This document shows, one piece after another, positions 24,649 to 34,763 of a stretch of 64,000 nucleotides of DNA; the stretch's first letter is position 1; every line of letters begins with the position of its first letter. This DNA is from Desulfosarcina sp. BuS5 (GTDB lineage Bacteria > Desulfobacterota > Desulfobacteria > Desulfobacterales > BuS5). The notes beneath the pieces were generated by a model. It was not told the DNA's origin. It was given only the letters and a program-made list of their open reading frames with translations, and searched no databases. The stretch is taken from the NCBI RefSeq assembly GCF_028752835.1, contig NZ_CP087952.1, forward strand, positions 1,407,041-1,471,040. The letters are read 5' to 3'. The position numbers and the translations under genes are program-made.

Positions 24649-25086
24649 TTATTCTCTTAAAAATTCAACAATATTGGAGTCCCCACTATCATTGCCTTTA
24701 TCCGTATATAATTTAACTTTAAATTTATATTTATATCCGTACCCAAGGTTTTCCTGGTATATTATCCGGTTATTTGAGGTCCTCCCCTGAAGAGGAATAT
24801 CGGCAACAAGCCTGTATCTGTCTGGACAGTCTTGACAATCAGGGTCTATTAACAATTTCCTTGCCCTTAAGACCTTAAATCCTGCCAGATCTTCAGGTGT
24901 TGTTTTACCTTTCTTCATGGGGATAGGCCAAGTAAGGGTCAGCAAATCGCCTTCAATGTTCTTTGATAAATCCTTCACCACAGGAAGAGTGGCAATCTTC
25001 GGAGGAACCGGAGGCCCCTTTTTGCCGCAAGATTGCAGAAATGTAAAAAAAAGAATAACAAATAAAAACAGACTCCAAGTTTTCAC
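24649..25086 (-). CDS. Small lipoprotein (LptM-like start, fibronectin type III-like body)
   Basis: MKTWSLFLFVILFFTFLQSC is a lipoprotein signal with lipobox LQSC, followed by GKKGPPVPP, the CGxKGPxxxP motif seen in LptM/YifL-type lipoproteins next to lysA in many proteobacteria. The 145-residue protein goes on with LLTLTWPIPMKKGKTTPEDLAGFKVLRARK and YGYKYKFKVKLYTDKGNDSGDSNIVEF, a strand pattern like a fibronectin type III domain. Likely outer-membrane anchored. It lies between argH (68 bases) and lysA (1 base). Confidence 0.75.
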   Translation of the reverse strand: MKTWSLFLFVILFFTFLQSCGKKGPPVPPKIATLPVVKDLSKNIEGDLLTLTWPIPMKKGKTTPEDLAGFKVLRARKLLIDPDCQDCPDRYRLVADIPLQGRTSNNRIIYQENLGYGYKYKFKVKLYTDKGNDSGDSNIVEFLRE

Positions 25087-25153
25087 GATTTACTGCTGCT
25101 CCCCAGTTTTGTTTTTAGAAGGGCGATCACAAGTGTGCGCCCCTACAACGCCT

Positions 25154-26569
25154 TCAATCCCTCTCTCCGTTTTCCCGTTTTCCCGTTTCCCCGTCAGCCA
25201 GCTCTTCCCCTGCTTTTTTAATAGCTTGATTTACATTTGCAGGAGCTGTTCCTCCCAGTGATAATCTTCTACCCACCACCTGCTCAACTGTAAGAAAATC
25301 GAACACATCATTTTTTATGATTGATGCAAATTTGTTAAGCTCTTTTAATGTCAATTCATGAAGCTCACAGCCTTTTTCAAGCGCGTAGCCTACAGCCTTC
25401 CCAACGCATGCGTGGGCCTGGCGAAACGGCATACCCAGTCCTGCAAGGTAATCGGCCAGATCAGTGGCATTCAGAAATCCTGATGAGACTGCGGATTCCA
25501 TTCTTTCCTTATTGACAGCGATATTAGGAAGCATCCGCACATATATTTCTATGCACGACTTCAAAAGATCAACCGAATTAAACATCGGTTCCTTATCCTC
25601 CTGCATGTCGCGATTATAGGCAAGCGGCAAGGATTTCATCATGGTTAAAGCAGAGATCAAATCTCCAAAAACACGTCCTGTTTTACCCCGTACGAGTTCA
25701 CAAACATCAGGATTTTTTTTCTGCGGCATGATACTGCTTCCGGTTGAAAAAGAATCAGACAGTTCAACGAACCCGAATTCGGATGAAGACCAGATTATAA
25801 GTTCTTCCGATATTCTGCTGAAATGCACCATGCATATACTTGCCGCAGAGAGAAATTCCAGTATGAAGTCCCTGTCCGCAACTGCATCAATACTGTTTAA
25901 AGATATTTCAGGAAAATTCAGAAGTTCCGCAGTATATTCCCTGTCAATTGGGTATGTGGTTCCGGCTAGAGCTGCGCTTCCCAGGGGCATGACATTGATA
26001 CGCTTCAGGCATGATTGAAACCTTTCAACATCTCTTGAAAACATTTCATAATAGGCCATGAAATGATGCGCCAGCAGAACAGGCTGAGCCCGCTGCAGAT
26101 GGGTATATCCAGGCAGCACAATATCCGAATGCTTTTTGGCAAATTCAACGATCACCTTTCTTAGCTCTGTCAGATTTTTAATAATATCGATTGTTTCAAC
26201 TCTGAGGAACATTCGCACATCAAGAGCTACCTGATCATTGCGGCTTCTGGCGGTATGGAGTTTTTGAGCGGCTTTGCCGGCCTCCTGAACCAGCCTGGTT
26301 TCGATATGCATGTGTATATCTTCCAGGCTGTCCTCAAAATGGAACTCCCCCCTCTCTATCTCTCTTTTAATTTTGCCAAGGCCCTGTATAATCAGAGAAG
26401 CCTCATCTTCGGTAATAATAGACACCCTTGCAAGCATTTTGCAGTGTGCGATACTCCCTTCAATATCATAAGCATATAGGCGTTTATCTATATCTATCGA
26501 AGAGGTAAAGGCTTCCACGCACTTCTCGGTAGTTTCGGAAAACCTTCCGTCCCACAGTTTCTCTGACAT
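25154..26569 (-). CDS. argH: Argininosuccinate lyase
   Basis: ArgH splits argininosuccinate into arginine and fumarate. The 471-residue protein starts LWDGRFSETTEKCVEAF, has the family signature GSSIMPQKKNPDVCEL, TARSRNDQVALD and GYTHLQRAQPVLLAHH, and ends in the expected QVVGRRLSLGGTAP region. The last ~20 residues (DGETGKRENGERD) are low-complexity and encoded by short GGGAAAACGG-type repeats, so the original stop may have been displaced. In operon with argG upstream (49 bases). Confidence 0.97.
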   Translation of the reverse strand: MSEKLWDGRFSETTEKCVEAFTSSIDIDKRLYAYDIEGSIAHCKMLARVSIITEDEASLIIQGLGKIKREIERGEFHFEDSLEDIHMHIETRLVQEAGKAAQKLHTARSRNDQVALDVRMFLRVETIDIIKNLTELRKVIVEFAKKHSDIVLPGYTHLQRAQPVLLAHHFMAYYEMFSRDVERFQSCLKRINVMPLGSAALAGTTYPIDREYTAELLNFPEISLNSIDAVADRDFILEFLSAASICMVHFSRISEELIIWSSSEFGFVELSDSFSTGSSIMPQKKNPDVCELVRGKTGRVFGDLISALTMMKSLPLAYNRDMQEDKEPMFNSVDLLKSCIEIYVRMLPNIAVNKERMESAVSSGFLNATDLADYLAGLGMPFRQAHACVGKAVGYALEKGCELHELTLKELNKFASIIKNDVFDFLTVEQVVGRRLSLGGTAPANVNQAIKKAGEELADGETGKRENGERD

Positions 26570-26617
26570 ATTTATCCTTATAAATCTAAATTCGCAGTCT
26601 CAGCCTTCAACCTAAAA

Positions 26618-27820
26618 CTACGAATGCATCATCTTCTGAATACGCAGTCTCAGGGCGTTAAGCCGTATAAATCCTTCGGCATCCTTCTGGCTGAAGACAG
26701 TCTCATCTTCAAAAGTGGCAAAGTCTTCACTATAAAGTGATTTATCCGATTTTCGCCCGCGAACAATACAGTTGCCCTTGTAAAGATCAAGAGCCACGAC
26801 TCCGGATACATTTTGCTGGGTTTCGTCAATCATATTCTGCATTAATTTCATCTCAGGCGCAAACCAGAATCCATTATAAACAAGTTCAGCGTATTTAGGT
26901 ATCAGGGAATCTCGAAGATGCGTAATTTCCCGGTCCATGGTTATAGACTCTATAGCCATGTGAGCCGCCCTCAATATTGTGCCTCCGGGGGTTTCATAAA
27001 CACCCCTTGATTTCATTCCGACAAAACGGTTTTCCACTATATCCGCCCGGCCTATGCCGTTTCTGCCGCCAAGTCTGTTCAGCTCTCTCAGCAAAGCTGC
27101 GGGGGAATTTTTTTTGCCGTTAATTGCCACCGGGTTACCCTGTTCAAAGGTGATTTCAATACTTTCAGGTTTATCAGGCGCATCCTGCGGGGAAACAGAC
27201 ATTACAAACATATCCCCAGGCGGCACATTCCAGGGATCCTCAAGCACTCCCCCTTCAAAGCTGATATGAAGCAAATTCCGGTCTGTACTATATGGTTTAT
27301 CCACTGTTGCCGTAATAGGGATACCATGTTTTTTTGCAAAGTCCATCAGGGCCGTACGGGAATTAAGATCCCATTCCCTCCAGGGAGCTACGATCTTGAT
27401 CGACGGATCAAGCGCCAGGTAGCTAAGTTCAAACCGTACCTGGTCATTGCCCTTGCCGGTGGCGCCATGGCTTACGGCGTCCGCTCCTTCGATTGCAGCT
27501 ATCTCCATCTGCCTCTTAGATATTAACGGCCTTGCCAAGGATGTTCCTAGAAGATAGGTGCCTTCGTATATTGCATTCGCGCGAAAAGCCGGGAAAACAT
27601 AATCAGAGACAAAGATTTCCGTCAGATCATCAACATAAACCTTTGAAGCTCCGGTCTTCATTGCTTTTTCTTCAATATAATCCAGCTCTTCATCCTGACC
27701 TATATCGGCTGAAAAAGTAATTACCTCACACTGGTATGTTTCAATCAGCCATTTTAATATTACCGAAGTATCCAGCCCTCCGGAATAAGCTAGAACTACT
27801 TTTTTAATTTTATCACTCAA
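26618..27820 (-). CDS. argG: Argininosuccinate synthase
   Basis: ArgG joins citrulline and aspartate using [23 protein letters not shown] carries the N-type ATP-PPase P-loop (SGGLDTS). [29 protein letters not shown] and APWREW are all typical. I place the start at TTG 27820 because AAAGGAG lies eight bases upstream. An upstream in-frame ATG at 27853 would add 11 residues unlike the family and overlap the end of argF. About 400 residues, normal. Confidence 0.96.
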   Translation of the reverse strand: MSDKIKKVVLAYSGGLDTSVILKWLIETYQCEVITFSADIGQDEELDYIEEKAMKTGASKVYVDDLTEIFVSDYVFPAFRANAIYEGTYLLGTSLARPLISKRQMEIAAIEGADAVSHGATGKGNDQVRFELSYLALDPSIKIVAPWREWDLNSRTALMDFAKKHGIPITATVDKPYSTDRNLLHISFEGGVLEDPWNVPPGDMFVMSVSPQDAPDKPESIEITFEQGNPVAINGKKNSPAALLRELNRLGGRNGIGRADIVENRFVGMKSRGVYETPGGTILRAAHMAIESITMDREITHLRDSLIPKYAELVYNGFWFAPEMKLMQNMIDETQQNVSGVVALDLYKGNCIVRGRKSDKSLYSEDFATFEDETVFSQKDAEGFIRLNALRLRIQKMMHS

Positions 27821-27853
27821 AATCAGATTCTCCTTTTCTATAATCAGGTACAA

Positions 27854-28768
27854 TCAGGACAAAATCAACGTTTCCAGGATGGCTTTATGCATATGCAGCT
27901 TGTTTTCAGATTGATCCCATACAACCGAATTCGGCCCTTCCAGAACATCGGCGCTGATCTCCTCACCCCGGTGCGCAGGAAGGCAGTGCATTACTATGAC
28001 ATCATCGGCAGCGTTTGATATAAGCTCTTTATTAACCTGAAACTTCTCAAATATTTTCTTTCTGGCCTGCAAATCTTCTTCCTGCCCCATGCTGGCCCAG
28101 ACATCCGTATAAATTACATCGGCCTGTTTTACGGCCTGTAAAGGATCAGGGAGAATCTCTATGCTGCCGTTTTGTCTTGCAACAGCCTTATCCAGGATAG
28201 CCTGATCAGGGTAATAACCTTCCGGGCATGCCAGCACCAGGTTGAGGCCAAGCACGGCAGCCGCGTTAATCCATGAATGCGCCACATTGTTGCCGTCTCC
28301 GAGCCAGACTATTTTTATATTCTCATATCCACCCTTATGTTCAATAATTGTTTGTAGATCACTTAATACCTGGCAGGGATGATAGAGATCGGTAAGCGCA
28401 TTTACAACCGGAATTGATGAAAATTCGGCAAATTTTTCTATCAGATCATGCCCGTAGGTTCTGATAACAAGACAGTCCAAGTAGCGGGAAAGTACCCGGG
28501 CGGTATCTTTAGCAGGCTCATTTCTCGACATTTGGGTTTCATTGGCGTTAAGGAAAATAGTCGTTCCGCCAAGCTGGGACATGGCTGTTTCAAATGAAAT
28601 GCGTGTCCTGGTAGATGGTTTATCAAAAATAAGCGCCTGGGTTTTCCCTTTCAGGGGAAAATCGGAAATTCCTTTTTTGTATCTATTTTTAAGTTCTATG
28701 GATCGTTTAAAAAAATGTTCATAATCTTCTTTATCCAGATCCAAAAGTGTCAATATATCTTTTTTCAA
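27854..28768 (-). CDS. argF: Ornithine carbamoyltransferase
   Basis: ArgF makes citrulline from ornithine and carbamoyl phosphate. Its 304 residues include the carbamoyl-phosphate loop FDKPSTRTRISFE (STRT about 52-55), LVIRTYGH, NALTDLYHPCQVLSDL (HPCQ), WLGDGNNVAHSW, DVWASMGQE and HCLPAHRGEEI (ornithine site). It lies between argD and argG with tight spacing on the minus strand. Confidence 0.97.
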   Translation of the reverse strand: MKKDILTLLDLDKEDYEHFFKRSIELKNRYKKGISDFPLKGKTQALIFDKPSTRTRISFETAMSQLGGTTIFLNANETQMSRNEPAKDTARVLSRYLDCLVIRTYGHDLIEKFAEFSSIPVVNALTDLYHPCQVLSDLQTIIEHKGGYENIKIVWLGDGNNVAHSWINAAAVLGLNLVLACPEGYYPDQAILDKAVARQNGSIEILPDPLQAVKQADVIYTDVWASMGQEEDLQARKKIFEKFQVNKELISNAADDVIVMHCLPAHRGEEISADVLEGPNSVVWDQSENKLHMHKAILETLILS

Positions 28769-28809
28769 AACAGCCTCACGCTGAAATTTTATTATTTTTT
28801 TATAGAAAC

Positions 28810-30003
28810 CTATAGATGCCCTGCAAATATTTTATCAAGACAATCAACCAGTGAATCGATCTCTTCAATGCTGATGATAAGCGGTGGTATGAAACGCAAA
28901 ATTTTCCCCTGGATGCAGTTGATAAGAAAGCCCCTATTTATACATTCGTTGACAACTGAATTGCCTTCAATGCCGACCTTCATCCCCAGCAGCAAGCCAA
29001 AACCCCGCACATCTTCAATAAAATCATACCTGTTTTTTAACTCATAAAGACGTTTTTTAAAATATACGCCTGTTGAGCTGCAATATTCGACAATATTCTC
29101 TTTTTCTATTGTCCTTAGCGTCTCCAGGGAAGCCGCCGTCACCACAGGTGTTCCCCCGAATGTTGAAGCATGCGATCCCGGTCCGAATGCTTCTCCAACC
29201 TGCTCTTTGGCCAGCATGGCTCCGGCAGGCAGACCATTGGCAAGAGCTTTGGCAAGTGTCATAACATCAGGTTCAATACCGAAATGCTCATATGCAAACA
29301 ATTTCCCTGTGCGACCTATTCCTGTCTGGATTTCATCAAAAATCAGCAGGGTGCCGGTTTCATCACACAATCGCCTGACAGCCTTCATGTATTTCGGGTC
29401 AGGGCATCTGACACCGCCTTCACCCTGAACAGGTTCCATGAGCACAGCACAGACCTTATTGGAAATCTTTTTACGAAGCGCTTTAATATCGTTGAATGGA
29501 ACAAAATCGAAACCTTGCAAGGTAGGATCAAATCCCTTTTTTATTTTTGCCTGGCCTGTGGCGGAGAGTGTTGCCATGGTTCGTCCGTGAAATGATTTTT
29601 CCATGGCTATTATTCGGAAACGATCGGGTTCATTTCTGTCCTTAAAATATTTTCTGGCTATTTTGAATGCGGCTTCATTTGCTTCAGCACCGCTGTTGCA
29701 GAAAAATACCCGGTCGGCAAAACTATGCTCCACAAGCCAGGCCGCCAGTTCCACCTGGGGTTGAGTATAGTAAAGGTTTGACACATGAAATAATATCTTT
29801 GCCTGGTCGCAAAGAGCTTTGGCTATACCGGGATGAGCATGACCAAGATTGCAGACCGCAATGCCGGCAACAAAATCCGTATAGGATTTTCCATCTTCAT
29901 CCCACAGGGTGCATCCGCTGCCCCTTTTTATTACAATCGGGAACCGGGCGTAAGTCTTTGCAATAACCTTTTCAGCCTGCTCTTTAATATTCATATCGGA
30001 CAT
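28810..30003 (-). CDS. argD: Acetylornithine aminotransferase
   Basis: ArgD is a class III PLP aminotransferase converting N-acetylglutamate semialdehyde to N-acetylornithine, and often also serving in diaminopimelate synthesis. The 397 residues include CTLWDEDGKSYTDFVAGIAVCNLGHAHP, FCNSGAEANEAAFKIARK, SFHGRTMATLSATGQ, LIFDEIQTGIGRTG and the PLP lysine in TLAKALANGLPAGAML, then GSHASTFGGTPV. It overlaps nothing; argB ends 2 bases before its start. Confidence 0.97.
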   Translation of the reverse strand: MSDMNIKEQAEKVIAKTYARFPIVIKRGSGCTLWDEDGKSYTDFVAGIAVCNLGHAHPGIAKALCDQAKILFHVSNLYYTQPQVELAAWLVEHSFADRVFFCNSGAEANEAAFKIARKYFKDRNEPDRFRIIAMEKSFHGRTMATLSATGQAKIKKGFDPTLQGFDFVPFNDIKALRKKISNKVCAVLMEPVQGEGGVRCPDPKYMKAVRRLCDETGTLLIFDEIQTGIGRTGKLFAYEHFGIEPDVMTLAKALANGLPAGAMLAKEQVGEAFGPGSHASTFGGTPVVTAASLETLRTIEKENIVEYCSSTGVYFKKRLYELKNRYDFIEDVRGFGLLLGMKVGIEGNSVVNECINRGFLINCIQGKILRFIPPLIISIEEIDSLVDCLDKIFAGHL

Positions 30004-30005
30004 AA

Positions 30006-30884
30006 TCAGCCTCCTGTAACTTCCGTACCGACTCCCTTGTCGGTAAAGAGCTCCATTATAACAGCATGTTTTTTGCTGCCGTTAATTATGTGAACCTTTT
30101 CAACACCTCTGTTCAAAGCTTCAAGAGCACATTCTATCTTGGGAATCATGCCGCCTGAAATTGTCTTGTCGTCAACCATTTTTTTTATACGCTCAGCTTC
30201 TATTGAAGCTATAAGGTCTCCCCCATCGTCCATGACTCCATCAACATCCGTGAGAAAAATCAGACGTCCGGCTGAAAGAGCCTGTGCAATGGATGATGCA
30301 ACCAGATCGGCATTAATATTATAAGTTTCGCCGTTTGCACCGGCGCCCACAGGAGCAATAACAGGAATAAAATTCCTTTCAACAAGCGTATCTATAACAT
30401 CAGAGCGGATCCGCGTGACTTTGCCGACAAGCCCGGGATCAATTATCTCGGGCGGCTTGTCCGCATCCTCCTGATGAATTATACGAAGCTTTTTTGCTGA
30501 TATGAGCCCGCCATCCTTGCCGCTTAACCCGACTGCCATGCCGCCCTGGCGGTTTATGCCGGCAACAATCTCCTTGTTAACTTTCCCGCCCAGAACCATT
30601 TCCACAACATCCATGGTATGCTCGTCAGTCAAGCGCATACCCCTTACAAACTTCGGCAAGATACCCATCTGGTCAAGTACCGAGTTGATCTGGGGTCCGC
30701 CTCCGTGTACAATAACAGGGTTTATCCCTATAAACTTCATTAAGGTTATATCACGGGCAAAGTCCTCTTTTAGCTGCCTGTCCACCATGGCATGCCCGCC
30801 ATATTTGATCACTATGGTCATGCCGGAAAAACAGCGTATATAAGGAAGAGCTTCTATAAGTATATCTGCAGCGTTCTGTGCCAT
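30006..30884 (-). CDS. argB: Acetylglutamate kinase
   Basis: ArgB phosphorylates N-acetylglutamate, usually the arginine-inhibited step. The 292-residue amino-acid-kinase fold protein has [57 protein letters not shown] and [15 protein letters not shown]. The N-terminal helix ([15 protein letters not shown]) matches that of arginine-sensitive enzymes, so feedback control is likely. Its ATG overlaps the hslU stop (TAATG), so the two are translationally coupled. Confidence 0.97.
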   Translation of the reverse strand: MAQNAADILIEALPYIRCFSGMTIVIKYGGHAMVDRQLKEDFARDITLMKFIGINPVIVHGGGPQINSVLDQMGILPKFVRGMRLTDEHTMDVVEMVLGGKVNKEIVAGINRQGGMAVGLSGKDGGLISAKKLRIIHQEDADKPPEIIDPGLVGKVTRIRSDVIDTLVERNFIPVIAPVGAGANGETYNINADLVASSIAQALSAGRLIFLTDVDGVMDDGGDLIASIEAERIKKMVDDKTISGGMIPKIECALEALNRGVEKVHIINGSKKHAVIMELFTDKGVGTEVTGG

Positions 30885-32266
30885 TAAAGTATGTACCTGC
30901 TCAGATCTTCATCATCCTTAATATCTTTTAATCGTTCATCAACGTACTTGCTGTCTATAACAACTTTAGAATCCTGCATGTCAGGCGCATCAAAAAGAAT
31001 CTCTTCCAGCAGACATTCCATAACCGTATGAAGCCTTCTGGCTCCTATGTTATCAGTCAGATTATTAACATCTTCAGCTATGCCGGCTATAACTTTCACA
31101 GCCTCTTCCTCAAATTCCAGTTCAATTGATTCGGTCTTCAGCATGGCAATATATTGAAGAATCAGCGCATTTTTCGGTTCAGTCAGAATTCTTACAAATT
31201 CATCTTTACCGAGAGAATCGAGCTCGACCCTGATAGGGAATCGTCCCTGGAGTTCAGGTATAAGATCTGAAGGTTTACTCATATGAAAAGCGCCTGACGC
31301 AATGAAGAGTATATGATCCGTCTTAACCTGTCCATATTTTGTTGTTACAGTACTCCCTTCTACAATTGGGAGTAGATCCCGCTGAACACCTTCTCTAGAA
31401 ACATCAGGACCGTGACCGCCGTTTTTACCGGAAATTTTATCGATCTCGTCCAAAAATATAATTCCGGATTGTTCCACCATTTCTATCGCCTGTTTAACCA
31501 CCTTGTCCATGTCAACAAGATTCTGCGCCTCCTCAGTAGCCAGGATCTCCATAGCCTCAGGTACCTTTATCTTGCGCCTTTTGGTGTTTTTCGGCATCAT
31601 CCCGCCGATCATGTCCCTGATATTTATACCCATCTCCTCTATTCCCATGTTGGAAAAAACTTCCACCACAGGCATGGCGCCGCGATCAGCAATATCAAGA
31701 TCCACATACCTGCTGTCAAGCTTGCCATTTCTCAGCATACTGCGCAATTTTTCTCTTGTTTTTGTATGGGAGGTTTCATCAGCTTTATCTGTAACAAGTT
31801 CCAGCGATGTTTCTTGATTATCCGTCTGTTGGGCAGGCTGAACAGCGCGCGGTTTTGGCAGCAGCAGGTCCAGCATCCTCTCTTCCGCTATCTGGCTGGC
31901 TTTATCCTTAACGGCTTCCTGTTCCCGGTTTCTAACCTTGGTGACGGTCAGTTCCAGAAGGTCACGCACCATCGATTCCACGTCCCGGCCCATATACCCG
32001 ACTTCCGTGAATTTAGAGGCCTCGACCTTGGTAAAGGGAGAATCGGCAAATAAAGACAATCGCCGCGCTATTTCGGTTTTACCGACCCCTGTGGGGCCTA
32101 TGAGTATAATATTTTTGGGAGCAATTTCATCCCGCAGATCTTCCGGAACATGCTGCCTACGCCATCTATTTCTCAATGCGATCGCAACCGAACGTTTGGC
32201 CTTGTCCTGGCCGATGATATATTTATCGAGTTCCTTTACGATTTCTGATGGTTTAAGATTAGCCAT
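30884..32266 (-). CDS. hslU: ATP-dependent protease ATPase subunit HslU
   Basis: HslU (ClpY) is the AAA+ unfoldase that feeds the HslV protease. The 460 residues include [32 protein letters not shown], Walker [12 protein letters not shown], the pore motif [10 protein letters not shown], an I-domain (about 110-240), Walker [11 protein letters not shown], sensor [18 protein letters not shown], and the C-terminal SRYIL tail that docks into HslV pockets. Directly downstream of hslV. Confidence 0.98.
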   Translation of the reverse strand: MANLKPSEIVKELDKYIIGQDKAKRSVAIALRNRWRRQHVPEDLRDEIAPKNIILIGPTGVGKTEIARRLSLFADSPFTKVEASKFTEVGYMGRDVESMVRDLLELTVTKVRNREQEAVKDKASQIAEERMLDLLLPKPRAVQPAQQTDNQETSLELVTDKADETSHTKTREKLRSMLRNGKLDSRYVDLDIADRGAMPVVEVFSNMGIEEMGINIRDMIGGMMPKNTKRRKIKVPEAMEILATEEAQNLVDMDKVVKQAIEMVEQSGIIFLDEIDKISGKNGGHGPDVSREGVQRDLLPIVEGSTVTTKYGQVKTDHILFIASGAFHMSKPSDLIPELQGRFPIRVELDSLGKDEFVRILTEPKNALILQYIAMLKTESIELEFEEEAVKVIAGIAEDVNNLTDNIGARRLHTVMECLLEEILFDAPDMQDSKVVIDSKYVDERLKDIKDDEDLSRYIL

Positions 32267-32279
32267 ATAAAATACCTGT

Positions 32280-32810
32280 TTAAATCTCCTCTATGGTTAC
32301 GGAATCATTTGTAAAGACGCATATGGAACCTGCGATTTTCATTGCTGCTTCCACAATACTCCGCGCATCAAGTTCTGTAAATTCCAGCAGCGCCATGGCC
32401 GCCGTCTGAGCTCCGACACCGCCCGAACCTATTGCTATAACGCCTTCATCCGGTTCTATCACATCGCCATTGCCTGAAATAATAAACATCCTTTTATCAT
32501 CAGCAGCAATCATCAGAGCTTCAAGGCGTCTGAGATATTTGTCGGTTCTCCAGTCTTTGGCAAGTTCGACCGCGCTGCGTGTAAGATTACCGTTATATCG
32601 CTCGAGCTTGACTTCAAGTCGTTCCGATAAATTCAAAGCATCAGCCGTGGCACCGGCAAAACCGACAATAATTTTGTTATTATAAATCCTCCTGACTTTT
32701 TTAGCATTATGCTTGATAATGGTATTATTCAGCGTAACCTGACCATCACCGGCAACAGCCAGTTTTTCGTTACGTCTTACCGCCAGGATTGTAGTACCGT
32801 GAAAATTCAT
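32280..32810 (-). CDS. hslV: ATP-dependent protease peptidase subunit HslV
   Basis: HslV is a proteasome-type Thr peptidase. The 176-residue protein begins [14 protein letters not shown], so a five-residue propeptide would have to be removed to expose the nucleophile Thr6. Then [35 protein letters not shown] and [15 protein letters not shown]. The 13-base gap to hslU supports a bicistronic HslVU unit. Confidence 0.97.
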   Translation of the reverse strand: MNFHGTTILAVRRNEKLAVAGDGQVTLNNTIIKHNAKKVRRIYNNKIIVGFAGATADALNLSERLEVKLERYNGNLTRSAVELAKDWRTDKYLRRLEALMIAADDKRMFIISGNGDVIEPDEGVIAIGSGGVGAQTAAMALLEFTELDARSIVEAAMKIAGSICVFTNDSVTIEEI

Positions 32811-32819
32811 ATCCGTTCC

Positions 32820-33749
32820 TTACTTTCTGGGATGTGCTTTGTCATATGTATCCATGAGTCTATCTATACTAACATGGGTATATCGCTGGGTTGTGGAAAG
32901 ACTTTTATGACCCAGCAATTCCTGCACCACTCTTAAATCTGCGCCGGCATCGAGCATATGCGTTGCAAAGGTGTGCCGCAACACATGGGGTGACACCGGA
33001 GTATAGAGACCACATTCTTTTACAAGTTTTTCGAGCAGACGTGCTATGGACCTTGCTGTAAGCCTGCCTTTTCGCAAATTTAAAAAAAGCGGCCCATCCT
33101 GGGGCATTTGCATGCCCGATTCCATATTGAGCCTCTCCCTGTATGCCATGATTGCTGCCAGAGCTTTTTTACCTATCGGCACAATCCTTTCTTTGTTCCC
33201 CTTACCAAGAACACGAATGGATGAATTTACAAAATCAACATCGGTTTGATCCATTCCCGTAAGCTCCGATACCCGTATACCGCACGAATATATGGTCTCG
33301 AATATCGCCCTGTCCCTGAGGCCGGCCAAAGTATTTGTCTGTACAGAATCAAGCAGACGGAACATTTCATCAACCGGCAGATATAAAGGGATCTTCTGAT
33401 CCTGTTTCGGCGTAAGTATGGAATCAGCCGGATTATCAGTAAGCAAACCCCTCTTGACAAGATATCTGAAAAAAGTTCTAAGAGCGGATAATTTACGAGC
33501 CATTGTAGACTTTTTATTTTTTTTATAAAGAAAACCCAGGTAACCCCTGATCATCAGGGTACCCATATCCTCTATAACAAACCGATCATCATCTGCTTCA
33601 GTCTTGTCAAGACCGTTATGTTCTGTCAGATATCCGGCAAACTCTCCAAGATCGTGCCGATACGCACGGCATGTATTTTCGGAATATCCCTTTTCAGATG
33701 ATATCGACTCAAGAAACGAGTCAATAAGATTAGTTACATCGAATGGCAT
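32820..33749 (-). CDS. xerC: Tyrosine recombinase XerC
   Basis: A 309-residue tyrosine recombinase with an N-terminal SAM-like core-binding domain (YSENTCRAYRHDLGEFAGYL) and catalytic residues in order: Arg in YSCGIRVSELTGMD, Lys in LGKGNKERIVP, HxxR in PHVLRHTFATHML, His in LLGHKSLSTTQRYTHVS and the Tyr nucleophile of RYTH. Together with XerD it would resolve chromosome dimers at dif. Its position upstream of hslVU is a widespread arrangement. Confidence 0.93.
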   Translation of the reverse strand: MPFDVTNLIDSFLESISSEKGYSENTCRAYRHDLGEFAGYLTEHNGLDKTEADDDRFVIEDMGTLMIRGYLGFLYKKNKKSTMARKLSALRTFFRYLVKRGLLTDNPADSILTPKQDQKIPLYLPVDEMFRLLDSVQTNTLAGLRDRAIFETIYSCGIRVSELTGMDQTDVDFVNSSIRVLGKGNKERIVPIGKKALAAIMAYRERLNMESGMQMPQDGPLFLNLRKGRLTARSIARLLEKLVKECGLYTPVSPHVLRHTFATHMLDAGADLRVVQELLGHKSLSTTQRYTHVSIDRLMDTYDKAHPRK

Positions 33750-33761
33750 AACATTAATATT

Positions 33762-34331
33762 TCAAAATCTTATAATAGATTCAAGCTCTTTCCAGTTCTC
33801 TACCTCCAGAAAAGTATGATCGCCCCTGTTCCAGGGCTGCTTGAAAAGCAGGGGAGTGATTCCGGCCTCTTCAAGATGAAAACATGTTTCCAGCCTGTCT
33901 TCCACAAAATAGGTCTTATTCCTGCTTAACAGAACATCGGCCTTGTCGTCAAAAGCACCTGTCGCAACGATATCGATCATTTCAGGTTCAACTGATAAAA
34001 TATTCTGCATCCAGTCATATATATAACTCGAATCCGACCGAGCTGTTACAAAAAGAAGCGACCCTGAATTATTTGCAATTTTTGTAAGAACTTCCGGTGC
34101 TCCCGTCATTGGTTTAACGTCATCAGCATCACGGCCGGAAAGAATGCCGCCGATAATCTCTTCAGAAATTCCTGTATCAATACTCAGGCAGTCTTCCAAT
34201 TCATAACTGGTGATATCATTATACCCTATCCCTTTTATATTGTACCGCTTTCGTGCAATCTCAATAAAAAGAGAAGCTATATCCGCCAAAACACCGTCAA
34301 TATCAAAAGCAATTAATTTTGGGTCTATCAT
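33762..34331 (-). CDS. HAD-superfamily hydrolase (5'-nucleotidase-like)
   Basis: A 189-residue HAD protein. The nucleophile motif AFDIDGVLAD (D10, D12) is intact, with LLFVTARSDSSYIYDW (motif II Thr/Ser) and TYFVEDRLETCFHL (motif IV acidic residue). The small size and the cap pattern resemble NT5C/YqfW-type nucleotidases. The substrate is unknown. Twelve bases upstream of xerC in the operon. Confidence 0.8.
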   Translation of the reverse strand: MIDPKLIAFDIDGVLADIASLFIEIARKRYNIKGIGYNDITSYELEDCLSIDTGISEEIIGGILSGRDADDVKPMTGAPEVLTKIANNSGSLLFVTARSDSSYIYDWMQNILSVEPEMIDIVATGAFDDKADVLLSRNKTYFVEDRLETCFHLEEAGITPLLFKQPWNRGDHTFLEVENWKELESIIRF

Positions 34332-34435
34332 TGAAGATACCTGAATATTAATAATAGGTTACGGTTTCCGGTTTTTTAGTGGAAATCTATATATTTTTTA
34401 ATCGTTAACTGCGAACTGTAAACGATACGCAACGT

Positions 34436-34762
34436 TTATGCCGCTCTACGTGTTTTTTTCTTTAACCTGGAAATGCGGCGCCTGAATATTGCGGCCATTT
34501 TTTTATCTTTTGTTTCAATGGCAGCCTGATGTTGAGTTTTCACCGAACTTATTTTTTTCTTTATTTCCCTTACAGACGTATCGCTCTTTTTAGGTGCATC
34601 CTCAGTGATGCCCCGGGCTTTCTTGATGGCGCTGATCAGCTCAGGCTTATTCATTCCATGAACCCCGATTATTTCCGGTATTTCAAGAGCTATAACGGTC
34701 AGCTCCTTGGATGTCATTTTTTCTAACGGTTTTTCCTTTTTCATTTTATCTTTGGAACCCAT
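34436..34762 (-). CDS. Rho N-terminal-domain-like small protein
   Basis: Begins MGSKDKMKKEKPLEKMTSKELTVIALEIPEIIGVHGMNKPELISAIKKARGI, a SAP/Rho-N helical domain (MTxKEL...G..KxELI.AI) that binds nucleic acid, followed by a lysine/arginine-rich tail (FRRRISRLKKKTRRA). About 108 residues. ATG 34762 is preferred, with AAGGAG 11 bases upstream; the GTG at 34774 sits on top of the Shine-Dalgarno. One base separates it from the preceding uracil-DNA glycosylase stop. It is perhaps an RNA- or DNA-binding accessory protein; no specific role known. Confidence 0.75.
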   Translation of the reverse strand: MGSKDKMKKEKPLEKMTSKELTVIALEIPEIIGVHGMNKPELISAIKKARGITEDAPKKSDTSVREIKKKISSVKTQHQAAIETKDKKMAAIFRRRISRLKKKTRRAA

Positions 34763-34763
34763 G